From Spodoptera frugiperda (taxonomy: Eukaryota; Arthropoda; Insecta; Lepidoptera; Noctuidae), in NCBI RefSeq assembly GCF_023101765.2, contig NC_064239.1:5008001-5072000 (forward strand): a stretch of 64,000 nucleotides of DNA, in the 5' to 3' direction. Position 1 is the first letter of the stretch, and each line of letters opens with the position of its first letter. The translations under genes and the position numbers were made by a program. Shown piece by piece: positions 37,001-46,205 of this stretch. The notes below the pieces were generated by a model, which worked only from the letters and a program-made list of their open reading frames with translations, was not told the DNA's origin and did not search any database.

Positions 37001-38617
37001 TTAGTAACGCTTTTTTTCCGAAAACTATTGCTAAGGACTGGGTTAAGTAATCATTAAATAAATCTAAGTACGGTGGTCTCTATCTGTAATTAGATTATTT
37101 GGCTGTATTCTAAAACTGATATAAAGCATAACTGCCGTACGCAGAGACTTTTTATAAGTCCAAAAAACATGCTAAGGACTGGGTTAAGTAAACTTTAAAT
37201 GACTCTATACGGCGGTAAGTCTAAGAAAGAAAATCACATCTTTTTCTCTCATTATATTCACCCAAAGTTTGTTGTTAAAAACTTGTTTCCGTGTTGTGAA
37301 ATTTTACACCGAAACAAAGCCCTTAAAAATAAATTACTTTGATGAACTTGTTACTTGTTTAAAACGAGTGCGCGTGTCACTCTTGACCGGTTTTTCTTCA
37401 GTCCTCTCCTTTTGTGAAGCAATTACTAAAGGAATTCTAGAGAATTTCCCTTTTTCTTCATTAAAAAGCTATAAATAATCTCAAAGTCACTTTGATTTAA
37501 ACTAAAGAATAGTTGTAATTTTACTCAGAAAATTAGACAGGCAGTTTTCTGGAACTCGCTCAAGCAACATTATTTAATGCCACTTAACGTAATTTTTTTC
37601 TTATTTTTATTGAACACGTTGCCCCACACTAGGATCTTTTCCTATATTGTGGGTGCGTTTACAAACAAACAATTTCAAATGCACTTGATACCCAGCCTCG
37701 AAACAACCATTTGAATTTGTGAATCACATAAAGAGTTGCTCCGTGCGGGAATCAAAACTACTATACATTGCACGGCAGCATGCAACTGTGCAGTCAAGCA
37801 CGACTAATAAGAGCTATTGAAATTAACAATAAGTATTATTAAGATTAGTACAATATTACTTACCAATCATTTTCGCCGCCTTGTCTCTGTTCTGTTTCCC
37901 AACAACCGGACTACCTCGCAACTTCTTCTGTGCCGTCTTCAATTTTATCATTATTTTGATGTACATTATCAGAATCGTAGTCATTGGTATTAGAAAGAAT
38001 ACGAAAACTTCAATCGCAACCACGTAGCTCACAATTTTCGTCAAGGAATAGTAACAAAACACGTATTCCTTTCTTTCCAAGAGGTCGATGTAGAACACGT
38101 CAGGGATACAAAAACTCAATGATAGGAGCCATATAACACCAACGATTTTGAAGACCCGAGAATTCAACGTCAGCTTTTGACGAAAAAAAGGTTTCATCAC
38201 TATTATGTACCGTTCGATCGTAAAGGCCGTGATGATGAGTAGGCTGCAGTTACTCAGAATATCCCAGAGAATGTAATGTATTCGGCATCCTACTTCTCCG
38301 AGAGGATAGAAGTCGGGTACGAAGATAATGTAAATATCCAGTGGAATGAAGAGAGCAGTCAGTAGGTCTGTAATGGCGAGGTTGGCGAGGTAGCAGTTCG
38401 TTGGAGTCCGCATGGTACGGTCCTGGGCGATCACAACTAGGGTGCAGACATTCCCGATAACGCTCACAGTCATGTATATTCCAAGAATTACACTGATAGC
38501 GATTTTGACTGTGAAGGTATCTTCTAAGACCATCCCGTCATCGTAGAACGCCATACCAACTGGCCCGAAGAAAGAGAAGGAGTTGTTCTCGTAATCGCTT
38601 TCATTTATCAAAGACAT
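34095..38617 (-). CDS. Class A (rhodopsin-like) peptide-type GPCR, TM1-TM7
   Basis: Three minus-strand exons join in phase: 38617-37864 (754 nt, codons 1-251 plus one base), 36054-35957 (98 nt) and 34199-34095 (105 nt), all with GT-AG introns. The start ATG has A at -3 and an in-frame TAG five codons upstream. The extracellular N-terminus has sequons at N5 and N11. TM1 is about 38-64 with GN at 55-56; TM2 has LANLAITD (77-84). C111 and C188 can form the conserved disulphide. ERY at 135-137 is the DRY motif. TM4 and TM5 (P211) follow. Exon 2 gives TM6 with FFLSWTPY, and exon 3 gives TM7 with NPILYSLMSRKF, the NPxxY motif. The RTPTN loop and TM7 recall the neuromedin U/pyrokinin/CAPA/ETH receptor group, but the TM6 motif is atypical and I do not assign a ligand. 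A donor (AAA|GTAAGT) after TM7 shows that the gene continues; unspliced, it would stop after VSKD. Introns contain SINE C, LINE tail J, MITE E and SINE B copies. Confidence 0.93.
34240..34745 (+). mobile_element. Helitron-like repeat split by a SINE C insertion
   Basis: The left part has ATAAATGCGACAGTTTGTGA and TCAAAACGGCTGATGGGATC. The right part (about 34700-34745) has CCCCCGGGACACGAGCGAAA and ends GACAGAAGCTAGT. In Lepidoptera these are the two ends of one repeat type. Here SINE family C (34383-34690) sits between them, so the older element was interrupted. It lies in the intron between GPCR exons 2 and 3. Confidence 0.55.
34383..34690 (+). mobile_element. SINE family C, full-length copy
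   Basis: Head GGTGTCGTGGTAGCCCGGAG, box GGGCGTGGGTTTGAAACCTA, body CACTACTGACAAACGGTGAA, AAACATCGTGAGGAAACCTG and GCTTATAATTTCAAATTATA, and 3' end GTGGCCACTAATAGGCTGTT. The GGTTTGAAACC box resembles a pol III B-box. Other copies: 35635-35912, 21999-22107 (3' part) and 26940-27058 (5' part). Confidence 0.85.
35565..35912 (+). mobile_element. SINE C copy with a SINE B head fragment
   Basis: About 35565-35592 reads GATTGACTTGACTGCACGGT and TTTTGCGGTTTC, the head of SINE family B. From about 35635 the sequence is family C (GCCCGGAGGCTTAAGACGCT to AGTGGCTACTAATAGGCTGT). Either a C element inserted into a B remnant or the two fused. It ends only about 45 bases from the 3' edge of GPCR exon 2. Frames on both strands here are repeat-borne. 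Confidence 0.72.
36155..36340 (+). mobile_element. R1-like LINE 3' tail repeat, internally duplicated
   Basis: CCTGCGGACTGCATAGGGTG to AAGTCTGACACTCCCTCTCG, CCTCGCCTAAGGCGAGAG and an A-run. The segment containing AGGAGTAGAAACAGGG and TTTTTAGTCA(G/T)TAAAAGT occurs twice in tandem (about 36196-36235 and 36259-36293). It lies in the GPCR intron between exons 1 and 2. Confidence 0.78.
36341..36991. other. GPCR intron, AT-rich, nothing recognised
   Basis: Very AT-rich intronic sequence with a TATTATAATATA-type run near 36470-36500. No element identified. Confidence 0.55.
36992..37215. mobile_element. Two overlapping MITE family E fragments
   Basis: GCTAAGGACTGGGTTAAGTA occurs twice (about 37031-37050 and 37170-37189). 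Each copy is followed by a TTTAAAT- or ATTAAAT-like arm and then CTA(A/T)GTACGG or CTATACGGCGG. Matching arms (ACTGCCGTACGCAGAGACTT) lie between them. Nested or tandem copies of the palindromic element of 2440-2556, inside a GPCR intron. Confidence 0.62.
37615..37797 (-). mobile_element. SINE family B (minus)
   Basis: The complement of family B: GCCCCACACTAGGATCTTTT, GGGTGCGTTTACAAACAAAC, AGAGTTGCTCCGTGCGGGAA and CAACTGTGCAGTCAAGC. Full-length, in the GPCR intron about 65 bases from the donor of exon 1. Confidence 0.86.
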
Positions 38618-40952
38618 TTTACGTTTTTCCTATCAAAAAGTCTTACAGCTTAGAAGAAAATTATTAATTTAATTTGGTCCAATTATGACCCCCACAGTTT
38701 TAATATAATTATGTATCCGATATACCTATTAACTGTGCACAATGTCGCTCTGGCTAGCGATAGGGAAGTACTGATAAAAGAAATTTTGTCAGGGCCTTGA
38801 CGCGCCCCTATACAGCGTGATGTTAAGGGAAGATTTTATTTCGTTTCATTTTGATAATGTTTTAATCAAATTGAATAAATTGAAATGTAGCCATCAATTT
38901 TTATGGCGGCATTATATTTTCTTTTCGACATTTAATGCAATTGCTTCAGAGTAATTTATTTCGCGTGATTTGACACGTCTTGTTTAAGATATCGTTCAAA
39001 AAATGTTAAACGATCTCATTACGTGTAGCAATTGATATACCGTACACATTTATTTCTTCTTCTTCATATAAATAAATCGCATTTGCAGAAATGAATAAAC
39101 CGAGCTCATTTATTACTCGACTGACCGACCATTTTGTCGACCTGGGAATCCAACCCTGAATCTCGTTAGTGGCTTAAACAGAATACATGAGCAGTTTATC
39201 TTGTGTAAGTTATCTATAAATTGGAACTTATTACTGCATACTTAAGGGTTTACTACTAATAATTTTGTTTGTAGAACATAAAGACTACATTGGTGTTATA
39301 ATGTTGTTTGAAAAAGTAGGGATTAGGTACAATATGTCGTAGTTTATACTTATCCCTCGTAAAAATGGCACGTTTTATACCGTATAAGCCTTCTTCTGAA
39401 CTTTGCCTGTATGACGATAAACGTGGCTAACTTTGTTCGTGGCTATTAACTAGAAACCTTGTCTTAGTGTTCGCTCGTTAGGACTTACGTCTTGGCAAAG
39501 GTCCTTCGAAGAAGTGAATTACCAAGAGAATGTATTATAGGTGATAATGTCTGTCATTCGGTTTTTATGCTCATTTTGCCTAAAGTGACGTCTTAAGCTA
39601 GTTTAATTTTTACGGTGAGTAACCTAAATGATTTTTACGTTATTTTACGCTTGATTTTTATCAATTAATTTTTCCATGAAAATTTTCCGTAGGCTTCTAA
39701 TAAAAAGATATCCAAAATATAAAAGATCATTAGGGTACTATTGGTTCCAAAATCAGAAATAATTAAATGCTAATAAACATTGAGAGTTTATTAGACGCTT
39801 ATACATCTTCTACCATCAAGCTGTCCTTCAATCCACGATCTTTAAATTGAAAAACTTTTTCCTAATTCTTTCCTGTCGGTTCTTGACTCAGCACTGACAT
39901 TACTTTGGCATTTTCCTTCCCAAATTTTCACCTACAGCGTGGCACATTTACAGCGATGCAGAGAGGTGATAAAAAAATATATCGGTGCCCTAAAACATTC
40001 CTTTATTGTTATTACAGAGTTCGATTACGCTAAATCGATTTTGATCTTTACCACCCTCTGCACAAAAGACCGGGAAAGTGAATTAGATTTTACTTTATGG
40101 CAAATAACGTCATATTGAACTGGATAAGTATTTATTTTTGGAGTCTGTAAGTCACTTTTCGGAAGTGGTTGATTTTAAAACGTTTTTTCAAAAGGGATTT
40201 AAAGATAACGTAAGCATTTGAAAAGCGAATTCAGTAAGTTAGTACGATAATATAATTATTTATGTGTGGTGTTTCAGTTAATGCATTATTTGTTTACATT
40301 GCATTTCTTAACAAAAATTCTTCACATTAGATGGATTAAATCACGAACTATATTAAAGTACTAATTTTTATTCATATGCAAACGAAATAATAAATAAAGA
40401 CTGCATAAAATACAAAAAGCACTTAAAAAAAACCAACATAAAAAACAGTAGCCCTTAAAAAAACGCACACCCTGAATATGAAAGTAATTGAGTTGATCTA
40501 AACAAGCGGTCAAATTGGCGGCAACCATACAGTGCAGACGCATGGTCACCCCTAATTGAAATTACAGCTTGTTGTAGAACACAGCGTTATAATATACGCC
40601 GCGACGAGAAAAGGAGAATCTCTTCGTTTACGTCTACTTATTGTCTGATGACATGAAGACTTTTGTTGAATTGAATTTGTGTTACATTGACACGTCTTGT
40701 GATATAATTTTTTGTTTTTATCCACTTTCAGGGATGTTAAAATTTATTCCAAGTAAATTTTGATTATGATTACCCATTACTTACAACTTAAAAATACCTA
40801 AACAGGAATAAAAACTAAAATAAAGAAAAAAATCTCTTCTTTAGGCATCGAAGTAGTCGTCGTAATTTACTTTCCTGAGGGTAAATACATAATATGTGTG
40901 TGATAGTATTGCGTAAATAAAAAAGTATTTATATTTAAAGTGTTAAAGTCTG
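38618..40952. other. Upstream of the GPCR start; nothing recognised
   Basis: 5' flank or 5' UTR introns of the receptor. I could not pick a promoter or noncoding exon with confidence. The remainder is AT-rich. The frame at 40361-40549 lacks support. Confidence 0.5.
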
Positions 40953-41085
40953 ACTCGTGCAGTCACACTGTATGATTGACCGGGGATTGATCAACAGGCT
41001 GCCACGCAACGTGTAGCGGGTTCGATCCTTCCAAGGAGCAACTCTTTGTGTGATCTACAAATAGTTATTTCTAGTCTAGCGCAAA
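40953..41085 (+). mobile_element. SINE family B, 3'-truncated
   Basis: GACTCGTGCAGTCACACTGT, CAGGCTGCCACGCAACGTGT, AGCGGGTTCGATCCTTCCAA and GGAGCAACTCTTTGTGTGAT. The tail after TCTAGTCTAG is missing. Confidence 0.8.
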
Positions 41086-42088
41086 GCTTAAAAAAAGGTA
41101 TCATCATCAGGTGTCATGGAGCCATCATGTTTATTGCTTGTACCTTTTCTTGCAATACCTTTATTAAAAAACATATGAAAACATCGCATTTTATTATCAA
41201 GTTATAAATAAGAGAATAAGCTGTAGGTACTGGTACCTACGACTGATTAATTGTTAAGAAAGGATTTTAGAAAAATTCTCACGCGAACTAACTGGTTAAA
41301 ACTGGTTTGAAAACATTAGAAATATTAAATAGTTTTATGAAAAATTCTTTTTTGCCTGGGTACTTACTTTTTTTTAAGAAATACCCAGACATAAACGTAG
41401 AAAAACGCTGTTTCTCGTTACTTAAATGTGACAAATAGATATAAATATAATAAGTTGCAAAACAGTGATAGATTGTTATTTAGATAATAACTTCTATATA
41501 TGTATTATATAAAACACATAATATTTTGCACATACATAAAATTAAATCGTCCCTTTAGTTTAACATGTACACACCGCGTAGATCACAGGTGACCTTCGTT
41601 AGCGGAGCCTTCAATAGTCTTCTATCGGCAGTCGAAGGCTTAAAGGGTTTTTACCGATGCATTAAAAGGTAACATTCACCTTTCACCAGTACACATTTTG
41701 TATGAAGCTTAATTATGTCAAAATTGTATCTCCAGTAAGCAAATCTACAGATAGATAGGGTATTGAAATTGGTCGTTAAACTGCACTGCAGTTTGGGTTT
41801 AGACTATTAAATAAATGATAAAATATTTATCGATTCTGTTTTCATGACAGGGTTCTATTATATTTTTTTATTCTCAAAAAGTAGTTGTCATCAAATACCT
41901 TACTGGTATAAATATACTAATATAAAGTAAATAGGCACATGAATAATGTGCCTATGAAGAAAAATATCTGAATAAACGTTTTTTGCCATAGTTTTTTGAT
42001 TTCCTAGCATTAGTTATGACATACCTATTACAATATTATAGCTGTTTGACAGCCTATAAGCATTGTTACCTTCATCAATATAGAATAT
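41086..42088. other. Intergenic, nothing recognised
   Basis: AT-rich, with no supported feature. Confidence 0.55.
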
Positions 42089-42268
42089 TTAGATGTTAAA
42101 CAAGTAATACATAAAACTATCGCTAAGGAATGGAATTCCTTGCCGGAGTCTGTGTTTCCTACAAAATATAACTTGGGTGTCTTCAAGTCCCGAGTGAACA
42201 GGTTGCTCATAAATCATCGCTTACCACCAGGCGAACTGGTGGCCAAACGTCATCCTATAAAGTATTAA
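42089..42268 (+). pseudogene. LINE reverse transcriptase C-terminal fragment
   Basis: The plus frame reads LDVKQVIHKTIAKEWNSLPE, then SVFPTKYNLGVFKSRVNRLL, and ends RHPIKY with a TAA at 42266-42268. The WNSLPxSVFP...NLxxFKxRVxRxL pattern is the extreme C-terminus of lepidopteran CR1/Jockey-type LINE ORF2 proteins. An A-run follows at once, as at a retroposed 3' end. It is 5'-truncated with no catalytic domain. The opposite-strand frame over the same bases is a shadow. Confidence 0.82.
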
Positions 42269-43652
42269 AAAAACATTTTTTTTATGTTAAACGGTCTCAA
42301 AGAACTCTACTCTACCAATCAAGTCCGTTTCATATCCATAGTGGAAGTAATTATGGAAACAAATAGATTATATGTAATACTATGTATATGGTCATCAAGA
42401 TGAAGAGTGTGTACCAAACATCAGTTGGATCTGTCGTCAAGGAGGGGGTGAAAATCCAATTACTAAAGACCCAAACAAACACATGAGTCAAGCTAAATAA
42501 AACCGTTTAAAATAGATGTTAAATTTGGATGCTTTAAGAGAGTAAGTAATGTGTTTATGAAAATACTTTTCCTAATTTAAGACTACGACTTTATTGGTAC
42601 GCACATAAAAATCAAGTTATTTTCCGTAAATGTTTATTTTAGAAAAAAATTCTGAAGAAATATTTTTCTTGGCTTTGAGTGCGTACTATTTGTAGGCAAA
42701 AACCAGTAACGTAAAATTGGTTGAATAGGAATCGAGAGTTTAATAAAAACAGAAGAAGTGTTAATATATACTATGAAGAATTTCCCAACACCTATTCAAC
42801 CTTCTACTGCCTTTATCCACCTTTCGATTTCTATTCACCCTGTTTAACACAAAAAAAGTGTTACGAACGGCTCCATTAAAAAAAATACTTCTGCAAAATT
42901 AACCAAATCGATCCAGCCGTTCTTGAGCTCTAACGGGATGGACGAACACAAACTTTTTATATGGTGTATGTTGATAAAAATTCGGGTAATAGTGGTGTAA
43001 CTTAAGCCCAATTTAGTGAGTGGCCCTTGTTGTATTGAATGTCATAACCATAATGCATGTCATCAACCTGCCTCGCCCACCTCACATAATTAATCAACAA
43101 TGACAGCAGAACGTACTCTGCTACGTATTTTGAACTATTAAGGTTTATATCCTTATCTACATTTTTAGCTTAAAAATTGTTATGGAGATTAGCAAGCAAT
43201 GTATGGCAATTGGTTAGGTTCATCCCTGCAAACTTAATAGAATTTTAACTGTCGGGAGTATAATTTCTTTTTCCTTCAACTCTGCTCACCGCGTGTTCCT
43301 GCTCCTGTGGGCATTCGTTCATTAAAATCAGCTACGACGGCTTAAGTTACTCATTGAAGGATATTTTTTGTGTAAGTACTAAGTGCTATTAAACAATACA
43401 GAAGATGACAAAATCCACATATCACAAGTCTCCGTGTGTCTGAATCAAATTAGGAGCAACAAGTGGGTTGTTACTCGTGTTGTGATCGTAAGCAATAAAA
43501 ATAATCTAATTGGCTAAATTGAAGAGCATGTAGTATTGTGTTAAGCATATACACGAAACATTTAATGGGATTAATGAAAAGATGATCTAAATATGATACT
43601 CACGTATGTATATTAACACAAAAAGTATTTACATTACCACATTAAGTAGATT
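42269..43652. other. Intergenic, only repeat traces
   Basis: About 42850-42975 has GAGCTCTAACGGGATGGACG, a trace of the common lepidopteran repeat type that includes 57838-58175. The repeated motif GAATGTCATAACCATAAT is near 43038. No gene. Confidence 0.5.
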
Positions 43653-43709
43653 TGGTTGCAAGCACGACTGCCTAACAGGGAATTTAATTCCCGTGTCCGC
43701 TGAGGTACC
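43653..43709 (+). mobile_element. SINE family A head, cut by the LINE at 43710
   Basis: TTGGTTGCAAGCACGACTGC followed by a diverged TTTAATTCCCGTGTCCGCTG resembles the tRNA-like head of family A. The next base begins the 18-base T-run of the LINE, so the SINE appears to have been the insertion target. Confidence 0.5.
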
Positions 43710-44470
43710 TTTTTTTTTTTTTTTTTTGAGGGGGAAAATCATCCAATGACTTCTCCCGCCTTGGGTGAGGCAGGAGGGAGTGTCAGACTCTTACTGACTA
43801 AAAACCACCCCGTTCCTTCTCCTGCTTTGAGCCGGAGCCCCGGTAACCTTTTACGTTGTCCGCAGCTCCGGATCAGGCATCAGCCCTACTGGGCCCCATC
43901 TGTGGTGGTCTGGCTCTTTGAGGCGCGCGCGGAACGCGACGCGCCGTACGCACGGGTCTGGTTCTGGTCGGGCGGCGAGCTACCCTTGCTCGCCGTCCGC
44001 AGACCCGCACTTACGGTGGCCGGAGATCGTCACGCGATCCCCGACGCCCGGAGTGTCTTCTGCGGCGGCTGGGGCGTGAGGAGGATCGTTCCCTCACGCG
44101 CTCCGCCTCCTCCTTAGCTAGCATGACTGCTTCGCAGAAGGAGGAGACGGCGTCCCATTCCCTCTCGCTCCGCATCATGGCCTGAACCAAAGCCGGACGC
44201 GAGAGGTCACCGTCGCCGATCACATCCCTAAGGACACGGCGGTGCTCAGCCCATGCAGGGCACACCGCTACTGTATGCTCCACCGTGTCCTCCGGGTGAT
44301 CCACGCAATGCCGACACCCGGGCGTTTCCTCCCGCCGAATCCGAAACAGGAACCTACCGAAACTTCCGTGTCCGGTAAGCACCTGCGTCAGGCGGTAGGT
44401 GAGGACGCCGTGACGCCTCTCTAGCCACTCCTCAAAGAGGGGACTTACCGCTGCTATAACAGCGAGCCCA
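43710..44470 (-). mobile_element. 5'-truncated R1-like LINE with CCHC C-terminus
   Basis: The minus frame is open from about 44470 to a stop at 44011. It reads VSPLFEEWLERRHGVLTYRL, TQVLTGHGSFGRFLFRI, then CRHCVDHPEDTVEHTVAVC, a C-X2-C-X9-H-X4-C zinc knuckle, followed by AWAEHRR and a basic Arg/Ser-rich end. This arrangement is the C-terminus of R1-clade (Jockey-superfamily) LINE ORF2. The local GC content is far higher than in the flanks. About 280 bases of 3' UTR follow, ending in TTTTCCCCCTC and an 18-base A-run on the minus strand (T-run at 43710-43727). The reverse transcriptase and endonuclease are missing. Its 3' UTR is the source sequence for the family J repeats elsewhere in the window. 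Confidence 0.88.
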
Positions 44471-44929
44471 ATATTATTGTTTTTTTATTCTGATTCTAAA
44501 TTACAGTATAGGCTTAAAGTGTGCCCGATATTGAGCAATTGGCAATATTTAAGGGATATGAAACAAAAGAAATTGATCATTATCTCATAAGACATACATA
44601 TATGGGACAAAACTAATTGAAGAAACATAATCGCAATTAGGGATGTAGAGCTAGAACATTAAAGGACATGTAGGTTAACGTGGATTACGTAGTAGGTAAC
44701 CTTCTTTGACTGTTGAACCCACGATTACAGTGAAGGCGTTTAAAAATAGATGTTTACAAGCTCGCCCTACGCGTCATAATATTTTCTTTAGCTTCATTAT
44801 GACGGTGGTTGGTACCTAAATAGCAACTATGACATAGTATCCTTAAGTTCCAAAACACGTGTCAAGCTAATTTTATAGGTGTTAAATATGCCTTATGCTC
44901 CTTGGAAGGGTAAAAAGTAATGATATCCT
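44471..44929. other. Intergenic, nothing recognised
   Basis: A T-run and AT-rich sequence beyond the truncated LINE end. No feature supported. Confidence 0.5.
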
Positions 44930-45128
44930 TGGTCAAGTGAGACTCAGGTGCAATTACTGGGTCGGGCAAAATGAAATAAGGATTTTCGGTTTTTCGAAAA
45001 CTCAGTATAAGAATTAGAGCCAAGTATTGTGTCTTTGTTGCAAAAGGTTCACCTCCTACTATAAGGGACTCATAAAATAACTAAAGTAAAGTGGATGTGT
45101 TATATTGAAAACGTGCACTTCAACGTAA
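44930..45128 (+). mobile_element. SINE family A, diverged
   Basis: ATCCTTGGTCAAGTGAGACT, ACTGGGTCGGGCAAAATGAA, GATTTTCGGTTTTTCGAAAA and TAAAGTGGATGTGTTATATT. It directly abuts a family J tail at 45132, suggesting serial insertion. Confidence 0.7.
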
Positions 45129-45131
45129 GTC

Positions 45132-45268
45132 CCTTTTTTAAGGGGGAAAATCATCGGTTGTCTTCTCCCGCCTTGGGTGAGGCCAGAGAGAGCGTCAGAC
45201 TCTTACTGACTAAAACCACCCCGTTCCTACTCCGGTAAGCCCGCTAGATAGTCTGCAGTTCTGGCTAC
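45132..45268 (-). mobile_element. R1-like LINE 3' tail repeat, family J (minus)
   Basis: TTTTTTAAGGGGGAAAATCA, CGTCAGACTCTTACTGACTA, AAACCACCCCGTTCCTACTC, then GCTAGATAGTCTGCAGTTCT. It is oriented like the LINE at 43710 and has no coding part. Confidence 0.82.
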
Positions 45269-46000
45269 CCCTAATAAACACCTTACCAAAAAAGTTAGGA
45301 ATAAATATGTAAAATAGCGGGTGAAAAACGTTTGAATCCATACTCAATGCTTTTACTGTAGTGATGTTGGATCACGCCCATTTGTAAAGCCTAAATTATA
45401 AGGTTATTGTCACTTCTCCTCTATCTCTATCTCTGTAGGAAATGCAATCGTTAAATACCAAAAAAATAAGATGATGTAAGTACGTACATTAATAAAACTC
45501 GTGGACTTTTAAGATAAATTGTAATGTAAACAAAATATATTGTTGTTATGCAAATCTCAGACTGATTTACCTAAAGAAATATTGCGTGATTCACACGAGA
45601 AACAAATAGTGTAATAAAAACTTGGTGTATCAAGTATTGAAGGTCGGTTGTTTCATATAATTGGTTGATAAGAAATTTATATATTATAGTTTGAACCTAT
45701 TTGAACTCAAGAGGTTATTTAATTTGGGGTCATACCTGCACTATGACACGAGTCAAAGAACTACCAAATATTTTGTGTGTGTTGTAGTGTAGCGGAAGGT
45801 AATTGACGAGAAACTTATAGATTTTTTACATTAATTCATCATACATACGTGACTCAATAAACCCATGCTTAAGTACCAGAATTTTACTTTAAAATACCAT
45901 CAGACGAGCAATTCATCTAGGAATTACATAATATGCATATTATAAGATAATTTGCGAGAGTGCCAAAGGTAGTGATGTAAAACAAATGGTTGTTTTATGA
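45269..46000. other. 3' flank of the desaturase, nothing recognised
   Basis: AT-rich, with no gene or repeat that I can support. Confidence 0.55.
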
Positions 46001-46010
46001 TTTATTTATT
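46001..46010 (-). terminator. Candidate polyadenylation signal of the desaturase
   Basis: The minus strand reads AATAAATAAA here, about 200 bases after the stop codon at 46206. Chance AATAAA motifs are common in AT-rich DNA, so this is only the nearest good candidate. Confidence 0.4.
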
Positions 46011-46205
46011 CTGTCTACTAAAAACAGATGGGCATCATTTGTTTAAAATCTAAGAATTAAATCTAAAAGTCTTGATAACCAAATCATTATCAATGCGAAT
46101 TATAAATAAAATAAATAATATTAGTGGTATCACATTTCCCTCACGTTTGGTATAATACAAGTACACCCTTCGATCTAATGGAGTTTGATCAAACGGTTGG
46201 TTGGA

